Source: an uncultured Bacillota bacterium
GTDB lineage: Bacteria; Bacillota; Clostridia; Tissierellales; Tissierellaceae
Reading direction: 5' to 3'
DNA: 37,715 bases
NCBI GenBank assembly: GCA_937951995.1
Contig: CALGAG010000025.1
Coordinates: 1 to 37,715 of the forward strand
The notes under the pieces are model-generated. The model was not told where the DNA came from. It saw nothing but the letters and a program-made list of their open reading frames with translations, and ran no database searches. The number at the start of each line of letters is the position of its first letter. Within the stretch, counting starts at the first letter, position 1. Positions 1 through 8,569 of the stretch are shown here, in pieces. Made by a program: the position numbers and the translations under genes.

Positions 1-267
1 GATTGCTGCAAGGTAACCTGCATCTGATGCTTCCTCTGGCTTGATATAGGTGTGAGAGATTCCATTCTCCTCAGCATATGCAACTACACCTTCCCAAGCA
101 CCCTGGTTGAATGACTTGTCATCGATGTTACCCTTGTCAGTGATAAGGGCGATCTCATAGCCATCGCTTCCGCCGTCTGTTCCGTTGTCCCCACTTGGTG
201 CACATCCTGCCAAACTTGCTGCTACCAACATGATTGCCAAAGCAATTGCCAGTATTCTTTTCATCAT
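1..267 (-). CDS. BMP-family ABC transporter substrate-binding lipoprotein (5' part only)
   Basis: The first 89 codons are present; the gene runs off the left edge. A lipoprotein signal peptide is visible: Met-Met-Lys-Arg, a hydrophobic stretch, then the lipobox LAGC, followed by a Gly/Ser/Asp-rich linker. The mature start reads ALITDKGNIDDKSFNQ then WEGV, the signature of the Bmp/PnrA/Med family. These lipoproteins bind nucleosides or similar ligands outside the membrane for an ABC importer. The start is the first of two adjacent ATGs (267 or 264), preceded by an AAGGGGG ribosome site and by a clear promoter. Ligand identity cannot be read from this fragment. Confidence 0.9.
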   Translation of the reverse strand, partial: MMKRILAIALAIMLVAASLAGCAPSGDNGTDGGSDGYEIALITDKGNIDDKSFNQGAWEGVVAYAEENGISHTYIKPEEASDAGYLAAI

Positions 268-310
268 ATTACCCCCTTAATATAATCGTAAAACTTGTGT
301 GTATGACCTA

Positions 311-339
311 ATTATATCGGTTTTCCAATTCAATTACAA
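311..339 (-). promoter_or_regulatory. Sigma-A promoter of the BMP lipoprotein gene
   Basis: On the minus strand, TTGTAA (339-334) and TATAAT (316-311) are separated by 17 nt. Transcription would start near 304, leaving a leader of under 40 nt before the ATG at 267. Confidence 0.7.
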
Positions 340-423
340 CTAAATTGTAGTTTCACTGTACCAACCCCATATGCTCAGGCCCTCCACTAACATATTTACC
401 CATTATAAAATGGTTCTAACTCC

Positions 424-633
424 TCATTCATTTTTCACTGGGTTGTTAAAGTAAAATCCTTGCAGATAGTCACACCCATTTCTTCTTAGATAATCCATTT
501 GATTTTTTGTTTCCACTCACTCTGCAACAACACAGTGACCCAGCTTATGTGCAAGAGATATTATGTCACTGGTGATTGATTCATTTTCCTCCAAAACCTC
601 CAGCTTGGTTATGAAGGACTTGGCTATTAGTAG
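424..633 (-). pseudogene. Decayed EAL-domain (c-di-GMP phosphodiesterase) C-terminal remnant
   Basis: Translating the minus strand from 633 gives a readable end of an EAL domain: AKSFITKLEV, then SDIISLAHKLGHCVVAE, a TGA stop (519-517), VETKNQMDYLRRNGC, and DYLQGFYFNNPVKNE before the final TGA (426-424). The order of KSFI, VAE-x-VET, GCDYLQG and NNPV is that of EAL phosphodiesterases. The TGA takes the place of the Gly in the conserved AEGVE motif, and a TAA (636-634) closes the frame upstream. The EAL motif itself and most of the domain are gone. It lies just downstream of a diguanylate cyclase gene on the same strand. Family assignment is from motif reading; the loss of function is inferred from the stops and missing catalytic part. 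Confidence 0.75.
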
Positions 634-726
634 TTACTGCTTAGTGTTTGGGTATATTCTAATGGTTGCCTTAGTTGAATGTTCTATCCCCCAATTTCAA
701 TCACCTTAGTCAGGTGTTTTGTTAAA

Positions 727-2355
727 TTATATGCTTGTCACATAGGACCTGTTTCTACCTTTTTCTTTCGCCTTGTAAAGTTCCCTGTCAGCAAGCTCCA
801 TTATTTGGGAAAAGTCCTTGAAATCAACTGTCTTTCCAAAAACACCACCAAGACTTATGCTCACTGGACCCTTTTCCTCAGTGTGGTCGTATTTTAAACC
901 CAATTGTACAACCCTAACCCTGATTTCATCCCCAAGCTGGCGTGCCTCTTCCAATGAGGAGGGTTTGGAAATATACACGAATTCCTCTCCTCCGTATCTT
1001 CCGACCATGTCTCCCCTTTGCCTTGCAATAATCTGTAGCTCCTTGGCAATTTCCTTGAGACAGCGGTCACCTTCACTGTGTCCCCAGTAGTCGTTGTAGT
1101 CCTTAAATTTATCAATATCAAGCATGTAGACAGCTATGGCATTACTCTTACCTCGATAATTTGTGAGAAGCATTTTAAGCTGGAGGTTTACACTCCTTCT
1201 ATTAGGTATTTCAGTGAGCTCATCCTCGAATGCTTCCCTTTCAAGAATTGTATTGAACCGTCTGGTTTTCTCGAGCTCTATTTTATTGTCTTCAAGCTCC
1301 TTCTCCAGAGTTCTTTTTACCTGGTCGAGCCTCTTGTTTTCTTCAAGGTGTCTGATTTCAACATTCAAAATCTCCAGCTTATTTCTTATATTTGAATTCA
1401 TGATTTCCTGATTTATTAAAAAATATTTCTTGTGATATGAAAGAGCAGTCCTGTAATCCATAATGTTCTCATACTGCATGGAAACCTTCCTGTACAAATC
1501 ACTTAGCTTCTTTTTGGCGCCTACCACAAGGGCAGTTGATATTGCATCCTTAAGTATTGCAATGGACTCCTCAGGATCCTCCTTTGTAAATGCAAGGTTT
1601 GATAAAACATCAATCCTATAGAACTGGTTATCCACCATATCCAAAACCCTAAGAGCTTTCTTGAAATAATCAATTGCCAGGTCCATGTTCCCATTTATTT
1701 GTTGTAATTTCCCAATTTTATTGGCAACCTCACCCATGCTGACAAGGTCCTTTCCCTTTTCAAGTATCCCATATGATTCCATAAGGTAGTCCAGAGCCTT
1801 GTTGTAGTTTCCCTGAAAGAGGTACACTTCCCCAATATTTCCAAGAATTGTAGCTTCGTAGTACTCAAGTTTGTTCTCTTTTGCTATTTCGTAGGCCTTT
1901 TTGTAATACTCCTGAGCCTTTTCATACAAAGCCGATTCTCTATAAACCTCTCCAATATTGTTTAGTAGACTTCCATGTAAATTAGGGTTATCAATCCCCT
2001 TCAATTGGTTTAAGCCGTCCAAGAAATACCTAATCGCCTCTTCATACATTCCACTGTAAAAATAGGCAACCCCTATTAGGTTGAATGCTTTGGATATACC
2101 TTCCTTTGATTCAGTTTTTTCATACTCTCTAAGGGCCTTGAAGGAATAATCTAGAATGTCACTTTTTTCTGATTTAGTCCTAGCTACAATTGCCATTTCA
2201 ATGTAGCAATCCCCAACACTTTCACTATTGTTTAATTCCAGTGAAATTGCCAGGGCTTCATTGCATAGCTGCATCGACTTATTAGGGTTTAAGCTGGCTT
2301 CTTCGTTCGCTTCCCTTAATTTTTTAGAAACTGTTTCCATGCGACCCTTATCCAT
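727..2355 (-). CDS. TPR-repeat diguanylate cyclase (GGDEF domain)
   Basis: A 542-aa soluble protein. Residues about 20-330 are tandem tetratricopeptide repeats (for example GVAYFYSGMYEEAIRYF and GEVYRESALYEKAQEYYKKA). A charged coiled coil at about 345-385 leads into a C-terminal GGDEF domain with DELTEIPNRRS, MLDIDKFKDYND and the active-site motif YGGEEF near residue 450. It would make cyclic di-GMP in response to a partner bound by the TPRs. No signal peptide or membrane segment is seen. The ATG at 2355 lies 8 nt after a TAGGAGG ribosome site; a TTG one codon earlier is an alternative. An EAL remnant follows it, suggesting a former cyclic di-GMP pair or fusion. Confidence 0.9.
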   Translation of the reverse strand: MDKGRMETVSKKLREANEEASLNPNKSMQLCNEALAISLELNNSESVGDCYIEMAIVARTKSEKSDILDYSFKALREYEKTESKEGISKAFNLIGVAYFYSGMYEEAIRYFLDGLNQLKGIDNPNLHGSLLNNIGEVYRESALYEKAQEYYKKAYEIAKENKLEYYEATILGNIGEVYLFQGNYNKALDYLMESYGILEKGKDLVSMGEVANKIGKLQQINGNMDLAIDYFKKALRVLDMVDNQFYRIDVLSNLAFTKEDPEESIAILKDAISTALVVGAKKKLSDLYRKVSMQYENIMDYRTALSYHKKYFLINQEIMNSNIRNKLEILNVEIRHLEENKRLDQVKRTLEKELEDNKIELEKTRRFNTILEREAFEDELTEIPNRRSVNLQLKMLLTNYRGKSNAIAVYMLDIDKFKDYNDYWGHSEGDRCLKEIAKELQIIARQRGDMVGRYGGEEFVYISKPSSLEEARQLGDEIRVRVVQLGLKYDHTEEKGPVSISLGGVFGKTVDFKDFSQIMELADRELYKAKEKGRNRSYVTSI

Positions 2356-2474
2356 CAAACCATCCTCCTAGTTCAATTGTTAAATACCCCTATGAATTTA
2401 TCTGATATATTTTTCCCTTAATTACAAATCAATTCTATCATTATAAACCTGTCTTTAAAAGTTATAAATACTAA

Positions 2475-2505
2475 TTGGTTGATACATGTTACCAGGTGGT
2501 ATAAT
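2475..2505 (+). promoter_or_regulatory. Extended -10 promoter of the SLC13 permease
   Basis: TATAAT at 2500-2505 is preceded by TGG, forming a TGn extended -10 element. Candidate -35 boxes are TTGGTT (19-nt spacer) or TTGATA (15 nt). Transcription would start near 2512, which rules out the upstream ATG at 2486 as a start. Confidence 0.6.
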
Positions 2506-2533
2506 TATACCATGGACAGAATGGAGGTTAATG

Positions 2534-4321
2534 ATGTTTGGACAAATAGTTGTTTTTTCAGTGATAGCAGTGATACTGGTTCTTTTCATTGATGGAAGAA
2601 TCCGGTATGACTTTGTGTCCCTTGGTGGACTGATAGTACTCTCCCTAACAGGTGTCATACAGCCTGAGGATAGCTTCTCAGGTTTCAGTCATCCAGCAAT
2701 AATAACAGTTGCTGCAGTTCTGGTCATAAGCAGCGGACTTGTCAAAACTGGTGTAATTGACCAAATTGTTTCTGCACTTAGCAGAAACAGTAAGTCTTCC
2801 GTCATTGTAATGACAAAGTTGATGATGATTACAGCAGTTCTTTCCGGGTTTATGAACAACATCGGGGCCCTTGCCCTGGTTCTTCCAGTGGCAATAAAGG
2901 TTGCACGTGAACATAGGTTTTCGCCTTCGAGGATACTGATGCCTCTTGCTTTTTCAGCTCTCCTGGGTGGGATGACAACAGAGATAGGTACACCGCCCAA
3001 CCTAATAATTTCATCCTATCGCCAGGAGTATGGACTTGAATCCTTTGGTTTTTTCGACTTCACACCTGTAGGCTTGACGGTAACGGTTCTTGGAATAGGT
3101 TTGATGGTAATTCTTGGTGGAAGGCTCATACCAAAGAGAAAGACAATAGGTGTTGAGAGGCTTTTTGATATTGGTGAGTTTCTATCTGAAGTCCAGGTGG
3201 TTGAATCCAGTAAGATTGCGGGTCAGCCTATGGCAGACATTAACAGGGTCTTCAAGCTTGATATAGATGTGTTGAGTATCTTGAGAAATGAAAAGAAGAT
3301 AGTTGCACCAGGGCCAGATGAGATTCTAGTTCCAGGGGACATATTGATCATCAAGGCCTTGTCTGAGAATCTTGCAGATCTAATCGACAAGACCCAGGTT
3401 TTGTTGAGGGGTACAAAAAAGAGTCTCCACGTGGAGGAATCAATGATCAAATCAAGAGATACAGCACTTGTTGAAGTTGTCCTTAGGGATGATTCTCCAA
3501 TTATTGGACGAACCGCCCTGGAGACAAAGCTTAGGAACAGGTATAGTATCAATTTGGTTGCAGTATCACGAAAAGGTGTCTACTCTGTTGATAGGTTGAA
3601 AAGCATGCGGTTTCGTCAGGGTGATATTCTTCTGATTCAGGCACCCACCTCAATCCTAAAGGATATTTATCAAAAGTTGGGCTGTCTACCCCTTGCAGAA
3701 AGAGGCGTTGAAATCTATCCTGACAGGGCAAAATGGAAACTGGCCTTCACTGCAGGAATCTTTATCTTTTCCGTTGTCTTGACAACCACTGGCCTATTGC
3801 CGGTTCAGACATCATTTTCCTTTGCTGCCACTGCCCTTGTACTTTTTAGAATCCTGACTCCAAGAGAGTTTTACGATGCTATCGAATGGCCATCAATCAT
3901 AATGCTTGGTTCACTGATCCCCCTTGGTAGCGCCCTCCAAAGCAGCGGAGGTGCGGATACAATTGCGAGTATACTTCTAAGGGCATCTACAGTTCTTTCA
4001 CCGACACTTATGATTGGTCTCTTGATGATTTTGACATTGGCTCTAGCCAACCTCATAAGCACTTCAGCCACTGCAATTCTAATGGGTCCAATCGCACTGA
4101 GTATTGCGATTACAACAGGTGTCTCACCTGATCCTTACCTTATGAGCGTGGCTGTTTCAGCTTCAGCTGCATTCCTGACCCCAATCGGGCACCAGACCAA
4201 TATGCTGGTTATGGGGCCAGGAGGTTACAAGTTTACAGACTACTGGTATCTTGGGCTTCCCCTAACAATACTGCTTGTGGTTGTCGGCGCACCGCTGATA
4301 CTTCTAGTGTGGCCTATGTAA
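2534..4321 (+). CDS. SLC13/DASS-family permease with two TrkA-C (RCK-C) domains
   Basis: An integral membrane transporter of about 595 aa. N-terminal membrane helices are followed by MTTEIGTPPNLIISS, the first half of the sodium:dicarboxylate/sulfate symporter signature. A cytosolic insert of about 180 residues holds two TrkA-C-like domains (INRVFKLDIDVLSILRNEK and RNRYSINLVAVSRKG). The second membrane half ends with FLTPIGHQTNMLVMGPGGY. The family moves anions such as sulfate or dicarboxylates with sodium; the substrate is not predictable here. I chose ATG 2534, which lies 6 nt after TGGAGG. The frame extends back to ATG 2486, but that codon lies upstream of the promoter's -10 box. It converges on the DUF4015 gene across a shared terminator. 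Confidence 0.88.
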   Translation: MFGQIVVFSVIAVILVLFIDGRIRYDFVSLGGLIVLSLTGVIQPEDSFSGFSHPAIITVAAVLVISSGLVKTGVIDQIVSALSRNSKSSVIVMTKLMMITAVLSGFMNNIGALALVLPVAIKVAREHRFSPSRILMPLAFSALLGGMTTEIGTPPNLIISSYRQEYGLESFGFFDFTPVGLTVTVLGIGLMVILGGRLIPKRKTIGVERLFDIGEFLSEVQVVESSKIAGQPMADINRVFKLDIDVLSILRNEKKIVAPGPDEILVPGDILIIKALSENLADLIDKTQVLLRGTKKSLHVEESMIKSRDTALVEVVLRDDSPIIGRTALETKLRNRYSINLVAVSRKGVYSVDRLKSMRFRQGDILLIQAPTSILKDIYQKLGCLPLAERGVEIYPDRAKWKLAFTAGIFIFSVVLTTTGLLPVQTSFSFAATALVLFRILTPREFYDAIEWPSIIMLGSLIPLGSALQSSGGADTIASILLRASTVLSPTLMIGLLMILTLALANLISTSATAILMGPIALSIAITTGVSPDPYLMSVAVSASAAFLTPIGHQTNMLVMGPGGYKFTDYWYLGLPLTILLVVVGAPLILLVWPM

Positions 4322-4324
4322 TCT

Positions 4325-4368
4325 AAAAAGGATGTGGCAACTTAAAACTTAGTTGCCACATCCTTTTT
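4325..4368. terminator. Bidirectional intrinsic terminator
   Basis: A perfect 18-bp inverted repeat (4325-4342 with 4351-4368, 8-nt loop) starts with AAAAA and ends with TTTTT. It therefore gives a U-tract on both strands and serves the two convergent genes. Confidence 0.93.
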
Positions 4369-4373
4369 CTAAT

Positions 4374-6125
4374 CTATTCTTCCGTGCTATCTTCAACCCA
4401 CTCAATCTCTGGCCTGCTTATCTTAAATACCCTGTTTTCTTCCCTGATCACATATTCTGCATTATCCAGAGCAAATGTTCCCAAATCAGATTTGTATTCA
4501 ACATCAACCTTTGCCAAATAGCTACCATCGTCTCTTTCAACTACCTCACTGACCTTAAATCTTTGGAGCACGGGATTGATCCCTTCATAATCCTCGACAA
4601 ACCTATCGTAATCCTCTGGTCGCTCCTGTATCGGTGTGAGAAGGTATAGCTGTGAAAGTCTGGTGCTTCTTTCAGCCTTGAGAAATCTATCAAGAGCCAT
4701 TTCCGGAGTTCTGTCCATTATGTCATGGCCTTCCTTTACAATGGACTCGTCGATTCTGTCATGGTAGAAAAAGCTCATGGGATTATAGTTGTTCCCTGCG
4801 CTCCAAATGATGTATTCATCAACACCAAGCTCTGCGGCTGCTACCATTTGGTCTGAAATTTCCTCGGGGCCGTACTTAATATTTCCTCCCACCCAAGAAG
4901 CAGTAAAGCCTTGAAACCAGGGTCTGATTATGGCAGGCTCCTTCTGTGCAGCGTTTCTTTCAATTGCCTCCATGACAGAAATTCTGGCAACCTCATATGG
5001 ATACCTGTCAGGGACATCAAATCCATAAACCCCTGGTCCATAATGGCTTGGGTAGATCATGGGGCAAATATACTCTACCTTGTTGGCAATCTTTCTCCAG
5101 GTCTGGCCAATATCCTCAGGCTTGTCATCCCAGGAATGGGTTATGAATCCAAAGACATCTGCTGAGAGATGAACATTGTATGGCTCAAGCTCTCCACTGG
5201 CATATTCCAGGAAGTCTTCTATCCCCTCATCCTTGTCCCTTCCATCCCTCCCAGGGAATTCAGTTATGGGGTTGTAATATCTTGCATTATCAGGAAATCT
5301 GACATAGTCGTATTGGATTTCATCAAATCCTCTCAGTGCTGCCTCCTTTGATACCGCTACTACATAGTCCCAAACATATTGGTCAAAGGGATTTACCCAT
5401 GACTCCCCTGCATTATCAAGATATACGCCGCCCTCCTTTAGAAGGATTGCATGTGCTGGATTGGCAGATGCAAAGATTGGGTCCTTAAAGGCAACAACTC
5501 TAGCAATTGTATATATTTCATTCTCCTCCAGGTAGTCCATAAGGGGCATATAATTCTTGAAGGGTGGATTTATGCTGGATTCTACTTTGTTGACAATTTC
5601 AAGGTCGCTTTCCCATGTGACCAAACCATGGTCATTTTTTATATCAATTACCATGGCATTGATTTCTGATGCCTTGGCTATACCCAGTGCAATCTCCAGC
5701 TTGTTAACATCCCCAAGCCTTGAAGGGTCTGGCGTCTCTCCCGATTGTCCACTTAAGGCCAATACGTAGTCAGCATAGTAGTCGATGTCTTCCTGTTGAA
5801 ACTGAAAACCAGCAACATTTCCTGTAAGGTAGAGGGCTTTTGCCTTTACAGTCTTCAGTTCATTGTCTACATCCAGGGGAGGTAATGGAACATAAAACTC
5901 TCCCATTTCAGCTTTCCTGTTCTTTTCAAGGTCTTCCCTTTCCTGGATGCGAATCTGCATTTTTTCTTCTTCGCTTATTTCCTCCACCTCTGGTACTTCT
6001 TCAGCTTCAACGGCCTCCTCAGATTCCTGTGGCTGTTCAGTCGGCTCCTGTGGTCCTTGGGCACAGCCTATCATTAGAGAAAGGATCAGTAGGGTTAAAA
6101 TATATTTCAAGCTTCTATTTTTCAA
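4374..6125 (-). CDS. DUF4015 putative glycoside hydrolase lipoprotein
   Basis: A 583-aa exported lipoprotein. A short basic start and hydrophobic stretch end in the lipobox MIGC, followed by an acidic Glu/Pro-rich linker to about residue 75. From about 85 to 420 the protein matches the DUF4015 putative glycosyl hydrolase domain: KAKALYLTGNVAGF, AMVIDIKNDHGLVTW, FDEIQYDYVRFPD, LSADVFGF and YICPMIYPSHYGPGVYGF. The C-terminal 100 residues look like a separate small alpha/beta domain. The substrate is unknown, probably a cell-surface or wall polysaccharide. The start is a TTG at 6125, 4 nt after GAGGTGG. It lies 19 nt downstream of the deacetylase gene and is probably cotranscribed with it. Confidence 0.85.
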   Translation of the reverse strand: MKNRSLKYILTLLILSLMIGCAQGPQEPTEQPQESEEAVEAEEVPEVEEISEEEKMQIRIQEREDLEKNRKAEMGEFYVPLPPLDVDNELKTVKAKALYLTGNVAGFQFQQEDIDYYADYVLALSGQSGETPDPSRLGDVNKLEIALGIAKASEINAMVIDIKNDHGLVTWESDLEIVNKVESSINPPFKNYMPLMDYLEENEIYTIARVVAFKDPIFASANPAHAILLKEGGVYLDNAGESWVNPFDQYVWDYVVAVSKEAALRGFDEIQYDYVRFPDNARYYNPITEFPGRDGRDKDEGIEDFLEYASGELEPYNVHLSADVFGFITHSWDDKPEDIGQTWRKIANKVEYICPMIYPSHYGPGVYGFDVPDRYPYEVARISVMEAIERNAAQKEPAIIRPWFQGFTASWVGGNIKYGPEEISDQMVAAAELGVDEYIIWSAGNNYNPMSFFYHDRIDESIVKEGHDIMDRTPEMALDRFLKAERSTRLSQLYLLTPIQERPEDYDRFVEDYEGINPVLQRFKVSEVVERDDGSYLAKVDVEYKSDLGTFALDNAEYVIREENRVFKISRPEIEWVEDSTEE

Positions 6126-6144
6126 TTGTCCACCTCTTCATGTC

Positions 6145-7239
6145 TTATTTTTTGTCATAGATATATATTTCCCTGTCTTGTTGCGAGCCTATTTGTTCGG
6201 CTCTATCATCTGGCACAGTTATTATGTCAGGATTGCCATCGCTTATGAATCGTTGGTCAGGGTTATTGTCAAAATACTCCAGATAGTTGTACATCCCAAC
6301 ATTGTCCACCTTCATTTCACTGGCCCGTATCCTTGGAATGCTCTCCGGGTTGAATCTTTCATCATAGGGTGAGTAGCCAGGATTCCATCCTACATTGAGG
6401 ATTGCAATGTTGTCATAGGGAACTCCATCATAGGTACCTTCCTTGAGATAGCTTGTCTTGGACTCATCCTTTGGTCTTGTGCCGTAGGGGAGGGCGATTG
6501 TGTTAACCTTGTATCCTTCAGCCTCAATAAAGCTTTCCAGGTACTGTGCCTGTTCCCCGATCTCCCTTTGAAGCAGTTCTGCTGAAGCTTGTGTGAAATT
6601 GGCATGGGTTTTTGAATGATTTCCTATGTCCATGCCCTTATTAAGTAGAAATTCAAATTTCTGACCAATTAACTCCCTTTGTCCAAATGGAATATCCCCT
6701 GTAAGAAAGAATGTTGCAGCAGGTGAAAAGTCTGGATTTTTCTTATGAAAGTCCATCAAGAGACCAACTGCTGAATCCGGGTTTAGGGACCCGTCCTCCA
6801 TATATTCGAAATTATTCTTGTTGCCGTCATCAAAGGTTATTACAATTGGGGTATAACCTTGAGGGGTTGTGATGTTTCCACTGGCGTAGTCCTTTAGGCT
6901 GATAGGTCTGTAACCCTTTTCATAAAGGACCTGAAGGTCTTTTGTGAAGTTATCTGGTGTTCTTGTCCACTCCTCCTCTTCCTCTCCTATGTTGTGGTAC
7001 ATCAACACCATGATTCTTCCAGATTCATTGGGCTCCAGTGAAAGGTCTATTGCTTCTCTGGGATCAACAGGGTCATCCAACTGGTTCTCCTCCTGCGCCT
7101 GACCCTTATCCACCTCTTCAACAATCTCGACTTGAGCTTCCTCAACTATTTCGTCCTCTTCAAATTCACTGGATTCAACCTGTGAACAACCCATCATCAA
7201 ACCTACAACCATCAATATAAGAATTGCTTTTTTTATCAT
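6145..7239 (-). CDS. Polysaccharide deacetylase (NodB-like) lipoprotein
   Basis: A protein of about 364 aa with a lipoprotein signal ending in MMGC and an acidic linker to about residue 75. The NodB/carbohydrate esterase 4 fold follows: VLMYHNIG, the metal-site motif ITFDDG, the HxxxH motif in GNHSKTH, and TIALPYGTRP. Such enzymes remove acetyl groups from peptidoglycan or other surface glycans outside the membrane. The Asp-Asp and His-His metal ligands are present, so activity is plausible. The ATG at 7239 is chosen; a TTG one codon upstream is possible, and the ribosome site (GAGTG) is weak. It is upstream of the DUF4015 lipoprotein with a 19-nt gap, which suggests a shared role in the envelope. 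Confidence 0.88.
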   Translation of the reverse strand: MIKKAILILMVVGLMMGCSQVESSEFEEDEIVEEAQVEIVEEVDKGQAQEENQLDDPVDPREAIDLSLEPNESGRIMVLMYHNIGEEEEEWTRTPDNFTKDLQVLYEKGYRPISLKDYASGNITTPQGYTPIVITFDDGNKNNFEYMEDGSLNPDSAVGLLMDFHKKNPDFSPAATFFLTGDIPFGQRELIGQKFEFLLNKGMDIGNHSKTHANFTQASAELLQREIGEQAQYLESFIEAEGYKVNTIALPYGTRPKDESKTSYLKEGTYDGVPYDNIAILNVGWNPGYSPYDERFNPESIPRIRASEMKVDNVGMYNYLEYFDNNPDQRFISDGNPDIITVPDDRAEQIGSQQDREIYIYDKK

Positions 7240-7378
7240 CAAAATACACTCATTTCATTGTTATTAAGGATCTAGTCTTTGTGCATCAAGTATTAATCCT
7301 TGGCTTTTATTGTACCATGGAGGGTTATTTGTAACAAGGCAGATTAATGCTAAACTGTCAATTATATCCCATGCCCAC

Positions 7379-7417
7379 AAAAAAAGATACAAACACTAAA
7401 AAATCAAGGTTTGTATC
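7379..7417 (-). terminator. Intrinsic terminator of the MoaD-like gene
   Basis: Read on the minus strand, a 9-bp stem (GATACAAAC with GTTTGTATC, 14-nt loop) is followed by seven T. It lies about 70 nt after the stop of the MoaD-like gene. Confidence 0.75.
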
Positions 7418-7484
7418 CATAATTGATTTTGGAAATAAAGTAGCCGCTCTATTCCCTCCTGATGGCCTGGCTTTAAAGCTCCCC

Positions 7485-7715
7485 TTAATGGTGTCTTTGT
7501 CTGTATTCAGGTACCAAAGCCAATACATCATGGTCGTGCAGCTTGTTGTCAGTTGTTGCGTGAATCCCGTTCACCAGAGCCATGCCAACATCACTCTGTG
7601 ACAATGACAGGTCTTTCAGTACTGTGGAGATAGGTATATCCTGTGGGTATTCAAATTCCTGCAACTCCTGTCTTCCGTTCCTGAAGGTGGCAAACAGCTT
7701 AACTTGTACTTTCAT
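7485..7715 (-). CDS. MoaD/ThiS-like ubiquitin-fold protein lacking the C-terminal Gly-Gly
   Basis: A 76-aa protein starting MKVQVKLFATFRNGRQ, with TVLKDLSLSQSDVGMALVNG and DHDVLALVPEY. This is the beta-grasp pattern of MoaD/ThiS sulfur carriers, including the NG and D-x-D-x-LALVP landmarks. The family normally ends in GG, which is adenylated and thiolated; this protein ends RQRHH followed by TAA. The other two frames past the stop do not restore GG. It may therefore be a non-carrier paralogue. The ATG at 7715 is 9 nt after AAAGGTG; an ATG three codons earlier (7724) is possible. It has its own promoter and terminator. Confidence 0.75.
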   Translation of the reverse strand: MKVQVKLFATFRNGRQELQEFEYPQDIPISTVLKDLSLSQSDVGMALVNGIHATTDNKLHDHDVLALVPEYRQRHH

Positions 7716-7746
7716 AGCGCTCATCACCTTTCCTTTGTTTGATATT

Positions 7747-7775
7747 ATTATATCATTCTTGACATATGCTTGCAA
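7747..7775 (-). promoter_or_regulatory. Sigma-A promoter of the MoaD-like gene
   Basis: On the minus strand, TTGCAA (7775-7770) and TATAAT (7752-7747) are separated by 17 nt. The predicted start near 7740 lies 16-25 nt before the two candidate ATGs and excludes a longer protein. Confidence 0.7.
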
Positions 7776-7889
7776 TTCATTTTCCAATATAATTTCATGT
7801 TTTTCGATAGATCGTAATTCTTGTGAAGTTTACTCTCATTCATGTCACAATTCTTATCACGCATAGAGGCTTAATGCTTTATGATGATT

Positions 7890-8264
7890 TTACTTACGCA
7901 ACTGGTTCATAACATCCATCCACTCAACCAAGACTGTTGCATGATTCCTATCCATATCTTTAGTGGCTGTGAGAAATGTAACATTACCTTCTTCCAGCTT
8001 GATATTTATGGTATCAAGAAATTCCACAGATTCTTTGTTTTCATTCAATTCATTCTGGTATTTTCCCTTGAAGACCTCAAATTGTTCCAGATCCTTGTGA
8101 TATTCCTTCCTAAGCTCATTTGACGGAGCCACGGTCTTGGCCCAAAGATCCAAACCAGCCTTTTCCTTAGAGATGCCCCTGGGCCACAGCCTATCCACCA
8201 ATACCCTGAATCCATCCTCCTCCGCTGCTGGATCGTAAATCCTTTTGATACTGATCTTACTCAT
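7890..8264 (-). CDS. DUF488 family protein (YeaO-like)
   Basis: A 124-aa soluble protein beginning MSKISIKRIYDP, then the family hallmarks GFRVLVDRLWPRGISKEKA, LWAKTVAPSNELRKEYHKD and VTFLTATKD. These match the COG3189/DUF488 group, whose biochemical role is not established. It appears monocistronic. The ATG at 8264 follows a GGGGAG ribosome site by about 10 nt. No signal peptide, membrane segment or nucleic-acid-binding motif is seen. Confidence 0.85.
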   Translation of the reverse strand: MSKISIKRIYDPAAEEDGFRVLVDRLWPRGISKEKAGLDLWAKTVAPSNELRKEYHKDLEQFEVFKGKYQNELNENKESVEFLDTINIKLEEGNVTFLTATKDMDRNHATVLVEWMDVMNQLRK

Positions 8265-8569
8265 GACTTCTCACTCCCCATTGATATATCGGCGATATTT
8301 GTACTGGTTTAATCCCACCACAAGATCATCTACCCCATACAATAATATCATCATTTGATGATAGAATCTCCAAAATCAATGATTTTTCTATTTTTTAATG
8401 TAATCACTCTTGTATTTTTCAGCAATTCTTTTTGTATTATTCTTGTTATATAATTAACTATTCACAATGTTGAGAATTTTCTATGAAATCGCTTGCCTTT
8501 ACATAAACATTTATAGTATAATTTGTTCATGTAATTCACATATAAATCAAAAAATAAGGAGGTTAGTGA
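8265..8569. other. Intergenic region between divergent DUF488 and AGCS genes
   Basis: This 305-nt AT-rich stretch carries the promoter of the downstream symporter (8493-8522) and its ribosome site AAGGAGG at 8554-8561. No open frame with coding character and no riboswitch was recognised. In particular, I see no glycine riboswitch, although such elements often precede AGCS symporters. Confidence 0.6.
8493..8522 (+). promoter_or_regulatory. Putative sigma-A promoter of the AGCS symporter
   Basis: TTGCCT (8493-8498) and TATAAT (8517-8522) are separated by 18 nt, about 50 nt before the ATG. Confidence 0.55.

Noticed and set aside
517..519. TGA in the EAL remnant as a selenocysteine codon
   Set aside because: The position is Gly in the family, a second stop (TAA) lies upstream, and the catalytic half is missing, so decay is the simpler explanation.
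2486..2533. Longer N-terminus for the SLC13 permease
   Set aside because: The ATG at 2486 lies upstream of the promoter -10 box at 2500-2505 and has no ribosome site.
8265..8569. Possible glycine riboswitch before the AGCS symporter
   Set aside because: The conserved glycine aptamer elements are not present in the leader.
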